A stretch of 64,000 nucleotides of DNA from contig OX637290.1 in the NCBI GenBank assembly GCA_951799445.1, positions 22,872,987 through 22,936,986 of the forward strand. Reading direction: 5' to 3'. The notes beneath the pieces are model-generated. The model saw nothing but the letters and a program-made list of their open reading frames with translations. It was not told the origin of the DNA and made no database searches. Numbering within the stretch: position 1 is the first letter of the stretch; every line of letters starts with the position of its first letter. The stretch comes from Pseudisothecium myosuroides (Eukaryota > Streptophyta > Bryopsida > Hypnales > Lembophyllaceae). The position numbers and the translations under genes were made by a program. Shown in pieces: positions 32,397 to 42,849 of this stretch.

Positions 32397-32470
32397 CTTG
32401 TCCAGAGAAGTTACCTCATGACTCACTACTTGTCCAGAGAAGTTACCTCATGACTCACTACTTGTCCAAA
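32397..32470 (+). repeat. 38-bp tandem duplication
   Basis: The unit 'cttgtccagagaagttacctcatgactcactac' with its flank occurs twice exactly, followed by a third partial start 'cttgtccaaatgg'. No coding content. Confidence 0.85.
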
Positions 32471-32560
32471 TGGAGACACTCATGAGCCAAGAACTAATGC
32501 ACCAACCCAAGCAACACACATGGTTCTTGCATTACTACATCCTTCTATAGTAACAACTAG

Positions 32561-33365
32561 TGTAGCCCTGTACCGCTGCCACAACCAAAACAAAAGTAAA
32601 AGTCATTTTTTAAACCAAAAATAACTAAAAAATCTATAACTTTCCGATCGTGGGTCCAAACACCACGAAACAAAGTCCGGGCACCACTCTTGGCCGAGGG
32701 CTTTCCAACAGTACCAAGAACATGATAATTTGACTCATGGTTCAAAAGATACATAATTTAGCATAATTTAAGATTAAAAAAAACTCAAAAATCCATAAGT
32801 TTTGCACCATAGGTCCAAACGCCACAATACCAAGCCCGTGCACCCCTCCTCCCCGAGGGCTTTCCGACGGTATCAAGCATGCCTCCGGAGGATGCATGGT
32901 CCAGGAGATCTTGACGTGACAAACAAACAAACAAAATAAAACAAACAACCTGTCTTAAGGTATAGACTAGTGTAGCCCTGTGCCGTTGCCACACCCAAAA
33001 CAAAAGTAAAAATCATTTAAAAAATAAAAAATAACTCAAAAATCCATAACTTTCCCACCGTAGGTCCAAATGCCATGAAACAAAGCCCGTGCATCCCTCC
33101 TCGCCAAGGGCTTTCCAATGGTACCAAGAACGCGACCAAAATCAAAGTAAAAGTAATTTCCTAATTTTTTGATCCATAAATACTTTGAAATTCAATAACT
33201 TCCTCATCGTAACTCCAAACGCAACGAAACCAAGCCCGTGCACCCCTCCCTGCCGAGGGCTTTCCGACGGTACTAAGCATGCCCCCGGGGGACGCATGGT
33301 CCGGGAGATCCCGATGTGACAAACAAAACAAACAAACAAAACAAACAAACTGTCTTAAGGTATGG
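32561..33365 (+). repeat. 410-bp dimeric repeat, two dimers
   Basis: The word 'tagtgtagccctgt(a/g)ccg(c/t)tgccaca(a/c)cc' starts units at about 32561 and 32971. Each dimer consists of two related halves with 'ccaaacgccacgaaacaaagcccgtgcacccctcc...gagggctttcc'. The second half of each dimer (32870-32960; 33275-33365) ends in a stretch 'catggtccgggagatc..gatgtgacaaacaaa...ctgtcttaaggtat'. Related sequence in reverse orientation occurs at 48170-48650, so this is a dispersed family, not only a local array. Confidence 0.7.
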
Positions 33366-33732
33366 ATATATATTTATAATAGTATAGAATGTCGAGAAAT
33401 TAGTGAGGGACAACCTTATTTCACTATTTTGTGCACTGCACCTTTTGTGACACTTGTCACTTATCAATGAATTTTGGAGCCTGCTTCCATGCCTTCCAGG
33501 GTTCAAAAGTTACACAGTCTCCTTGAGGACAGCCAAATACCCCCAATTTCTTCAAAAAATCACATTCCTATATATGTTACAATGCAGAATGAGTCACAGT
33601 AGTATCCTCTAGCTTAGTCCAGAGATGAGATGCAAAATGGGATCATAATTTGCTTTGTCTGCAATGCAACTACTGAACCATGTTTGCCACACTGAAATAT
33701 TCGGGGAATTTTGAGGTTGACACATTTTTGAC

Positions 33733-34326
33733 CTATTCTATATTGAGGTTCCACATTCGAGTCAAACAGAACTCCCTGCTGAGAGCTAGTCCCTTATCGA
33801 TGTATTCAAGTTCGCCATTTGTGGCACAGAAAATTTCATGCTGAGAGGTACGTCCGTCGCGCACGAACCATGCTCTTGCGCTGGATTGAATAAGTCCTGG
33901 AAGCGAAGGCATCGTCCATTGCAAATGAGCATCTTGAATGCTTGGAATGCAGCAGGGCATGCAGATACTGTTCACCCATACGGGTTCTGAGAAACTCTGG
34001 AAATCGCACTTTGAACTCCATCCAATAGCTGGTACCCAAGTCTGCGATGGCAAAAAGTATCCCAAACGAAATAGGTATGGCTGCAAATATCTTGGCCTCA
34101 ATTGTAGGACACTAAACCCGTCTCCCGAAGTAGGACCAGCAGGGTGGATTTTGTGTTCCCCAGGGTTAAAGTAAAAACGAAGCCCCAGTGACCCCAGCTT
34201 GCTGCAATCCGTGAAGCTCCTGGCAGTGAAGGTTTTGTTGCAATCTTGCGCAATTGCTCCCTCCAAGCCCACAACCAGTATCCGCAATTGGAATGATGAA
34301 GTCATCACCATCCTCTGCTGAAACAA
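33733..34326 (-). pseudogene. Open frame starting with a duplicated DOMON N-terminal exon
   Basis: The first about 50 codons (SSFQLRILVVGLEGAIAQDC, then NKTFTARSFTDCSKLGSLGL) duplicate the DOMON first exon at 31760-31995. DNA similarity covers about 34188-34433 against 31868-32138. The remaining about 145 codons have no similarity I recognise and probably read through non-coding sequence or an unrelated exon. No AG/GT boundary could be chosen with confidence. It may be the remnant of a tandem gene duplicate rather than a working gene. Confidence 0.4.
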
Positions 34327-34433
34327 GAGTTTTCGTAAGTCATGTAATGGACGCTTTCACAACACAACAGCCTCAAATATCACCTAGAAGATTGTCATCA
34401 GTGAGAAATCCCAAGCACCCCTCCTTTGAAGCA

Positions 34434-35189
34434 AACTCTTTCTACATATTCCGTCAAATTGCGTTCACTCGCAAATTGCTAGTGCCGACAACCAGCTCAC
34501 CCAAAACAGGGTAATGGAAGCAGCACTCAGCTACTTTGGATTTGTAAGGAGAATTGTAAGAATTGTAAGAAGAAGAGATGAAGAGGAACAAGGTCTACTG
34601 TATCGACTGTCAAAAGTTTGCGTAACTGCATTTCTCGTTTCGCTACTTAGAATTGAAGCAGCACTCAGCTACCTTAAACTAACTCTACCATCTTTCCAAT
34701 GCACTTTATAGCTTGTGACTTGATGAAGTTTGAGCCCAAAGGAGCTTTTCAGAGTTCATAGTTTTTGTTCGGATTTACCTTGGAAGAAAAAATTCGAATT
34801 ATTTGTGGACCCTACTGCACTGTACAGGCCTAGAGATGCCACGCCTAGGTTAGCTGGACCGAGGGTGAGAATCGGGAAGATTTTTTGGGAACGCACTACT
34901 GTAGCAGTGGCGGTGCCGTCCTTTGCACACCAAGCTTCCTGAGAGAGCCAGGGAACCCTATCCTTGTTCTCTGACGTCGCTACTCCACGCACTAGGCCGG
35001 TGCATTCTCCAGCAACGCAGTGGACGCTGCCCCCCGCTCGCGAAGGCCAGATTCCGGCTCTCCTACGAATTTCGATTGGTGGGTCGTGCGGATGCGAGGT
35101 GAAATCTCCGCTCCCTTGAGCTTAGCAACAAATTGAAGCTCTCTCCGAGAGGCATGCACAAGAGCAGCTTGTATTGAGAGTTGTTGCAG
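34434..35189. other. Gene-poor flank of the second LTR
   Basis: No supported gene. The sequence is less AT-rich than the rest of the intergenic DNA, especially 34840-35190 (several CG-rich words), which might be the 5' part of a gene whose continuation lies beyond the LTR. Joining 35189 to 40051 across one CATTT restores 'gttgttgcagcatttgttacaggtttcg'. Confidence 0.4.
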
Positions 35190-36483
35190 CATTTTGTGAG
35201 CTCCCAATTTGTCACTTGGGACTCGTAGAATTATTTTTTTGGAAATTTGCAATTTAAAGTTGATAAAAGTATACAAAAACCTATAAAAAGAGTGTAGAAC
35301 CAAAATAGGGTTGTGTCATACCCATTATAGTATTTGGTCTAGATTTGTGTTTTTTACTTAGAATCCCCCTAAACTTTGCCTAAAAATAGTATAGAAATAA
35401 CGGAAAGGTTAGATTTGGAAGAAATGAGTCACACAGCCCTAAAAAGGCTAATTTTCACCATGAATGTGCCGATTCAGGGCTAGGTCGGTCCAAGGGATCC
35501 ACAGCGAGGCCACTAGGTCGGGTCCTAGAGTTAGATTTAGAATTCCCCATTAAATCGACGAATTCCCAAAATCCCGATTGTTAGCATGCAGGAGCCACTA
35601 ACACAAGACCGGGCCCGTGGAGGAATCTACAGCCCAAGGATGGTGTTCTAGGGAGAATCCCATGCCAGGAGTCCAACGGCGAAATCGGTTCGCCAAGATT
35701 CCTCCACCTACAGAAGATTCCCGCACCGTCGCTAATTCAAGGAGATGGCCAGTTTTAGTCTCCATTGACCAATCGTGCCAGGTACGGAAACACACCCGCA
35801 CGTCCTTCATGCGACTCCCTAAGAGGTCACGTGAAAATTCCCGGCATCTTCCGACTTGCAGAAAAACCTTTTCCGGGTGGTCAACCCTCCTAACCTCCAA
35901 CGGGAATTTTATGGAAATTACCCAGGTTACAATAAAATCTCACTAAAAATTAGACTAGCTTGTTTTATGTTAATAATGCGCTCCGTGAAGTTTCACGACA
36001 TTCCGATAGCAGCAAGTACCCGAACCGGCGAGATTCCTCGGGAATTAACCACGTGGCGGGGTCCCCGCCACGTTGACCGGCATCCCAGGACCATACGATG
36101 GCGAAACGAAGTCAACCAAAAGTCCTTCCCGACTCTCTCGCACCTACCGGAGACCCTAGGCTATTTACATTTCTCAAAATAGGAGACCCCCAAGATCTAG
36201 GATTTTACCACGATTTGGTTTTTAAACTAAATTAGCCTACGATGGGTTTTTGGCCTCGGTACGGGGGGTAGAGGGATAAAAGACAAAATATGGCGTTCTG
36301 GATCCAACGGCGCAATCCATTCGGCGATTGGAGCTAATCTCCAAAAGTTAGGATGTTGGTCCAGCATAGATGGTAGAAGTAGATTTTTAGGATGTAGGAT
36401 GAAAATCTTTGAGGATGAGGATGAAAATCCTCGTCGATAAGGTTACCTTAGAACTCTAGAGGGAGGGGTGAGCCCTTGGGAAA

Positions 36484-36493
36484 CCTATATAAG
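36484..36493 (+). promoter_or_regulatory. TATA box of LTR copy 2
   Basis: ACCTATATAAGGGCCCC followed by the same CT-rich stretch as copy 1, at an equivalent distance from the LTR start (about 1.29 kb). Confidence 0.7.
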
Positions 36494-36929
36494 GGCCCCA
36501 TTTCTCTCTCTAGAACACCCCCAATTCTTGTTTTAGGTCCGTGGGTCCAAGTTATTTTGAATATTTTGGCGTTTTAAGCCAAAAACCTCTACGGTGTTTT
36601 CGGAGCACTTTTGGCTCCATTATTGCTTATTTTCAAGCTTTGAAGGTCCTTGGGGGTCCTTCTACCTTGTTTTGTGTACACTTTTGCAAAGTTTTGGTAC
36701 CTTGTTGTAAGTGGAGAGCCTCTCTCTCCCTCTCGTGCATGTTGAGTTTTAACTTGTGGAGTTTTAAGGGTCTTTAGTCTCTTGCACTAATCCTAAAGTC
36801 ACCCCCACCGTACCTTGGCGATGCCGCTTTGGGGGGCCTTTAGCGTGTGAGCTTTGTGTTGCCACGTGGTCTAACTTGTTTGATTATCTTTGTGTTTCGT
36901 TACACCCTCTTCTAATCTTTTCCTTGTTG

Positions 36930-37065
36930 AGTGGACCCCCCTCCGGGACGGCGAAGCTTTGAACTCGTGTGTGTTTTCTTTAAAAGTTTAGTTTTTTCCC
37001 TCTTCTAAAGTCTCTCTCATTGTGTGGACCCCCCTTGGAAACGGCGAAGCTTTGAATTAATGACA
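36930..37065 (+). repeat. 94-bp tandem repeat in LTR copy 2, two units
   Basis: Two units of the 'ggaccccccct..gg.acggcgaagctttgaa' repeat (starts at about 36933 and 37026), against four in copy 1. Confidence 0.8.
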
Positions 37066-38349
37066 AAGTAGAAGTCCTAAAGCGTGTGTTAAAAGTGTAG
37101 ACGGCGGAGCTTTGAACCCCCGGGGAATCTAGAAGTCCTAAAGTTGGTGTTAAAACCAATTTCACGGCGAAGCTTTGCACCTCCCCCGTGTTTAGATCCA
37201 AAGTCTAGTTTCCAAGACCTTTGTGGAAACCTCCAGAGTTTAGCTTCCAAGATATGTAGGTTCCTTTACAATTAGTGAAGTTTAGTTGTTCCCCAAAGTT
37301 TTATTTAATTAGTTGTATCCCAAAAATCTTAGTGGGTCTAGCACCCCCCAAAGTTCTATTCCCCCCTAGGTTAGCAAGAATCTAGTCTTTTTATTTAGCC
37401 TTAGCCCAAAAATGCAGTCTTTTTAGCTTAGTTAGAAATCTAGTCTTTTATGTAGCCTTAGTCAAAATCCAATTTTTTCCAGAACCAGTATATGCCCAGC
37501 CAACATCAGAACCAGAATACGCCAGCCAACATCAAAACCAGCATAAACAGCCAGCCAACATCTAAACCAGCATAACAGCCAGCCAACAATCAGAACCAGC
37601 GTACAAACAAAAAGAAATTAATTAAAAAATTAATTAATTAATTAAAATCGTGCCGACTCCCCAGCCAGCCAACCGGGAAGGCCAGCAGGCTCTCGGTACA
37701 GCAGGCTCTCGATACAGCAGGGGAGGCTGGGGCCATTCGGGCTCCTCCCCAGATTTTTGATTCTCTTTCTTTTTTTTTTTTGATTTTGGTTTTCTCAAAC
37801 CAGAACACAAACAAAGACAAACCAAACCAAAAGCATGTTGGACTAATTTTGTGCTAAGTGAGGTTGAAGTAGGATTAGGGCAAAAAATACAAAAGGGAAG
37901 AGGGAGAAGAGAGCGGAGCACCACCGTACCTGCACACAAAATTGTTCCTCTCACCACTCACACCTACACACAATGGAAGGAGATTAGGAAAGGAGGAGAA
38001 GAAGTAGGCAAGAAAGGTGAGAGACGATAAAGAGTAGCCTAGGTGAGGAGTAGGTAGGCTAAGGAAAAGAAATCTTGAGAATTCATAGTGACCGATGGGA
38101 AGAGGATTAGGATGACACAAAGCAAAGTTGTGTAAGAGGATAGGAGGAACATTTAAACCCTTCTTGGAGTTTGAAACTATAGTGTAAGACTCATAAAAGC
38201 TTAGGTGGAATAGTGCTAGTGTAGAAGAAAGAGGAAGAAAGAAAAGAAAGGAGGAAGGGAAAGAGGAAGTTTAGATCATCAAAAAATTGTAAGATCTTCT
38301 CAATAAGCGGTGAGCTTGGAAAAAATTCAAAACACAACCAAAGACTACC

Positions 38350-38412
38350 ATGGAGCATGAGGACGTACACGTGGACGTGGACAAGGTTATTTCCGACACC
38401 GGTAGTGAAGAG
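38350..38412 (+). CDS. LTR start exon, copy 2
   Basis: ATG in TACCATGGAG, 21 codons (MEHEDVHVDVDKVISDTGSE then E), then GAAGAG|GTGAGT at 38413. Frame, length, Kozak-like context and donor match copy 1. Four nucleotide differences in 63, two of which change amino acids. The retained frame and donor in two independent insertions suggest the exon belonged to the active parent element. Confidence 0.55.
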
Positions 38413-38749
38413 GTGAGTTTTTATTTTAATCTTTGATGTTTCTCCCTAATTAGCATTTATTTTCCTAATCAGCCCTTAGAGCGTGATTAGCATCCAAGAT
38501 TAGTGCAAATTAGAAGTTTAGATTCAAAACTTGATAGATTAGGACTAGAGGTTTCCAAAAACATATTACACTTAGGATTTGGCTTTAAATCGACCGTGTT
38601 AGGCTAAGTTAAGTCGTAGGGGGTAGGAAGGAGAAATTTTGAGTAAAATTCACCCAAAAAAGAATCATGGACGGAACTTAGGGGTTTAAATTAGAAAGAG
38701 AATTTAGGATTAAAATTAGGGATTAATTAGCGGTTAGAATTAGAATCAG

Positions 38750-39640
38750 TTTACATTTTTATTTCTTAAAGTTAAAATTCTAAGGTTAGAATCTAGAGTT
38801 AACTTTGGGAAGTTAAAAAGTAGAATTAATTTGGAAGTTTAACTCAGGGAGTTAAAATTCCCAGTGAAACCTTAGGGTAGTTTAGAAAAGGAAGTTAGGG
38901 TTAATTAGGAGTAAAAAATCCGAGTAAGAAGTAGAAATTAAAAGTGAAAACTTTAGACTAAAATTAGGAGGTAGAAATTACAAATAAAAATAAGAGTTAG
39001 ATCTTGAAGTTAGAAATTCGAAATTCGAATGAATGTTAGAGGTCAAAAGCTAGAGTAAAATTTAGAAGTAAAACCTGAAGTAACATTTAGAGTTAATCTA
39101 GGACTAAAACGATAGGATTAAATTGGGAAGTAAAACGTTAGAGTCAAAAGCCTAAAGTCAAAAGTTAAGATTAAATTTAAAGGTTAAACTTTAGAGTCAA
39201 GTGGGAAGTAAAAAGTTAGAATAAAAAGCTAAGGTGAAAGTGAAAAGTTATAGTTAGATTTAGAGGGTAAATCTTAGAGTTAGTTGGAAGTAGGAAAAAT
39301 CTAGAGTCAAAGTGAAAACGTAGAGTCAAACTTAGAGGTTAAAATTTGGGATTAATTTTAGAAGTAAAAACTTAGAGTAAAAAGTCAAAAACCTAGAGTT
39401 ACACGTAGAAGGTAAATTTAGAATAAAATAGGGAAGTGAAAACTTGAAGTTAAAGTCAAAACATAGAGTTAACTTTAGAAGGTAGATTTTAGAGTTAGTT
39501 AGGAGCCAAAACTTGGAGTCAAAAGTTAAAACAAAGTCAAACGGTAGCATTAAATTTTGAAGTTAAATTCTCTAATTAGTTTGGGACGTTAAAAACCTAG
39601 AGTACACTTAGAAGTTAAAAGTTAGAGTAAGAGTTGAAAC
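38750..39640 (+). repeat. Degenerate TAGAGTTAAAA repeats, LTR copy 2
   Basis: Purine-rich repeats of the same type as 17100-18190, following the splice donor. The order of units differs from copy 1, although local runs such as 'taggattaaatttaggaag' can be aligned. Confidence 0.6.
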
Positions 39641-40191
39641 TTTAGGGGTAGATTTTAAAAGAAGAACTTCTAGGTAGAGTCTTAGAAATCCAAATAGCCT
39701 TAGAGGTTCATGGAAGGAACATAGGGGTTCCCCTTTTTCCGTAGTTAGGGACGTTAGAAATGACGCCAACTACCCAGTCTACCCTCGACATAGGATAGAT
39801 AGTTAGGGAGTTAGAATTTTACCATTACCCCTGAGCATTGCAGTTACCTTGTGAGTTATTACATGCATTCTAATTATTCGCTACCATCCACGACACTTAG
39901 GAAACGTTAGCAAAAAAGATCCATTGCTTGGAAGGCACAGTGGACCGCGCTCACATCACCCCCATATATTAAAAAATGTGGATAAAGGCATAGAACCTGG
40001 TCGGTGTTCACTTTATTACCAAGGGTGGGTAATCTAGCGCCCACACATTTGTTACAGGTTTCGTAGTCTGGCGTCACGCAACACGATCTGGTCACTAGGT
40101 CTTGGTGGTCTGGGAGTTCTAAGTTACGGTTTCGGTTTTGGTGTGCTCAATCTTGGATACTACTAATCTGTGGCGATCTTATCTCTTGCAG

Positions 40192-40250
40192 AGACGTGAA
40201 GCCATTGAGGGAAAAAATTCTGCAAGCTCCGTGCGAATTCTCATCTCAAG
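40192..40250 (+). CDS. Possible 59-nt internal exon
   Basis: Between TATCTCTTGCAG (acceptor) and CAAG|GTACGAG (donor) lies an open stretch reading RREAIEGKNSASSVRILIS. It resembles a short plant exon by its borders. The protein family is not recognised and no adjoining exon was identified, so this is tentative. Confidence 0.25.
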
Positions 40251-42660
40251 GTACGAGTGGCTGGTACGTACATCTTTGTCGGTATGGTTGGGATTGAGAT
40301 GTCTGTCTTCATGGATTGATTCTTGCTGAAAATTGAGTCTACCTGACATTAGGGCAAGCAAGTTCTGATCGGTCATTATGATCTCCGTTGCCGCAATTAG
40401 TTGGGTAGATTCTGCAGGGTAGGACTTGGCCAGGACTCAACCTGAAGTCGGTTGAAGTTAGTTCTGATCGCCTTTGATGGGTGTCTATCTTGTCGATATC
40501 GATATGGGGAATTGGTCTGGCTTTATAGGGGTTTTCTCTTTCAACCTAATTTAGTAGACTTTGCATAGAGTGTACGTGAGCATGCGGTTTGTGATTTCAT
40601 ATAACCTTGTCATGTGATAATTAAACACAACCAAGTGATTAGAGTTAGAACTCTTTGTAATTTCACCCTCATCATTCAAAATTGATAGGAATCTTAATAA
40701 GGGGCGGACACTTGGTATTAGCAAAAGGAACTTAAAATTTTATTCCAAGATTCAATAATCTAGTATGTTGGTTAATGAGATAAAATATAATAGTAATATT
40801 TTACTATTAAATTATGTAATGAATCAATATTGTACACGATACACTGTTAGTATTTGATGTTATTTCATAACTTTATTAGTATAAATTTTTTAAGTATTGT
40901 TGGATAATATCTTTTCATACATATTATAAGGTAGGATCATCTAATTGCATCACCTTCCATTCTTTGATACCTAGAAAAGGACCTAGAATGAACACTTCTA
41001 TAACCCCAAATGACAACTTTTTAGAAGGCATCATTGAAAGTTGAGACATTTTTAACCTCAAGGGTGTCTATTCAAGGTGAGTCTAGTGTTAAATATAAGC
41101 TATCCTACGTTTTCAACTCTATATATTTGTATTTTATTATTACAATGTACTAATTGCAAAACCATTCGGTTTGCATTTCTTCTGAGTTTGCCAATAATCT
41201 CATCAATTATTTTGGTAATTCACCTTTTGAGGTAGTTGGACTAGAGAAAATGTAGCTTATGGGTATTATGACCTTAATCCATGTTATTACATTTGTATAA
41301 AATTTCTTTAGTCCTTAAAGGAGCTTATTTATTGCAAAATGGTCAAACATCATGTTTGATCTAAATTTAACCTTTTAAATTTATGTTTGAGTACCAATCT
41401 TATATTTTTAGTATGTGATATTATGGATTGTCTATTATTGTAAAACAATTCACTTTGCTTCATGTAAAATTTCCATTGTTATAATTTTTGTAGGAGAAAG
41501 TGAATAAATTCATAAATATAGCAAAAACAATTTAATTAATTTGAATTTTTTTATGGGATATAATAGTGATGGAAATTGGCATAAAAATTTATCCATTAGT
41601 TATTTTGTCTTTAACATCCAAAACACCCTTGCCAATGACCTTCAAGCCAAATTATGCCACCATGAAGCTACATTTATCTTTTTATATAGTTGATGTATTT
41701 TCAATTGCAATTGTTTTTTTCATATGTTTTTGATGGAAAAAATAATTTTTTTGTTATTTTCTTAAGAAAAAATGGAGTAAATTTTTATCAATTATAATAC
41801 ATATTAGAGTAGATTAAAATTTTTATTGTAAACAAAGCTTAGAATGAGAAGTATAATTTCATGAAAATAAATTAAAAACTATTTCAAAAATAAAAAATAT
41901 AAATGAAATACACTCAATGTTACATATTTTGATTTCTATCTATAGAGTTTGCAATTGCAACAATTCTTTTAGTTCTTGGATTTTTTCAAAATTTCAAATT
42001 GGAGTAGAAACAAAACTAGTCAAGCTTCATATTTCTAATCTAAATGAAATATCCAAAAGTGGTTATTTTGAAAGTTATTGAATCAAGGTTGACCGAGGTG
42101 CATCTCCTTTTCAGATGTGTAAACCTTTAGGAGTTAAGGCAAAGCATGGGATTATGATATCTTTCTCTTCAAGCATGGAAGCCAAGGATATGAGAGTGTT
42201 GGATTTGTTACTTGCTCATCTTATATAAGCCAACTTGGTTTCAACAAAACACTCATTTGGACAATTGAGTGGCGCTTTGGCTTTAGAGATTTCACCATTG
42301 ATGATACTCATTAATTCATGAAACACATTGTTGTCAAGTTTGTTGGTTTCTTTCTTCTAAACACTTTTGAAAAGGTTTGATGTTTGTTTTGTGCAATTTT
42401 GTATTGCAAGCATTAATTACTTCTCAATTGTTGTGTCAGTTAACATTCTGAATACCCATGGGATTTCATGTCATGGACTTATAGTCTTGTTTTGGATGTA
42501 AAACACCTCATTTGAAGGATGTTTTTTTTTTAGATTTTTCAATCATCTAATTCCTTACTCGAGCCTACTTTGTGTGAAAACTTGCAAATAATTCTCCGAG
42601 AAGGATGATATAATCATTGATCCTACATAAATATTTTATTAAAGAGGGTTAAAATTTGGC
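40251..42660. other. AT-rich intergenic DNA
   Basis: No gene, RNA or transposon terminus recognised. It includes the putative upstream region of the TPR array; no distinctive TATA box or promoter pattern could be singled out against the AT-rich background. Confidence 0.5.
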
Positions 42661-42670
42661 AATGTAGAGA

Positions 42671-42849
42671 GAGGACTTGAGGAAAGCAATTGAACTTCAG
42701 CCAAATGATGCTTTGATGTTGCAAAATCATAGGAAAGTTAAGAAAATGATGGACAAGTACAAAGATACATTGGAGGACATGAACAAGGTTGATGAACTTC
42801 AACCTAATGATGTTGTGACATTAAAGAGGCATGGGGGGATGTTCATTGA
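42671..42849 (+). pseudogene. Frameshifted first TPR units
   Basis: Reads EDLRKAIELQPNDALMLQNH, then KKMMDKYKDTLEDMNKVDEL in TPR register, ending HGGMFID**. Compared with other units, two extra G bases (CATGGGGGGATG) shift the frame, and the usual CGA of GTT-AAT-CGA has become TGA. These two units are therefore cut off from the main frame. Confidence 0.75.

Larger units (their letters stand above)
35195..40045 (+). mobile_element. Giant solo LTR, copy 2 (4.85 kb)
   Basis: Same family and orientation as 13383-18580, with identical ends (TGTGAGCTCCC...GCGCCCACA), 4,851 bp, flanked by its own perfect 5-bp duplication CATTT (35190-35194 and 40046-40050). It retains the G-box palindrome (36051-36073), TATA box, start exon and purine-rich repeat block. 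It is shorter mainly through fewer tandem units. Differing duplications show copies 1 and 2 are separate insertions, not the two LTRs of one 26-kb element. The antisense frame at its left edge (LQISKKIILRVPSDKLGAH) spuriously extends frames across the junction at both this copy and copy 3. Confidence 0.88.

Noticed and set aside
34992..35303. Minus-strand frame crossing the left edge of LTR copy 2
   Set aside because: Its first about 35 codons are antisense LTR sequence; the same spurious extension occurs at LTR copy 3 (63496). No domain.
13383..40045. A single 26.7-kb retrotransposon with LTRs at 13383-18580 and 35195-40045
   Set aside because: Each LTR copy has its own perfect 5-bp duplication (TACAT and CATTT), and the outermost flanks do not match, so they are two independent solo LTRs.
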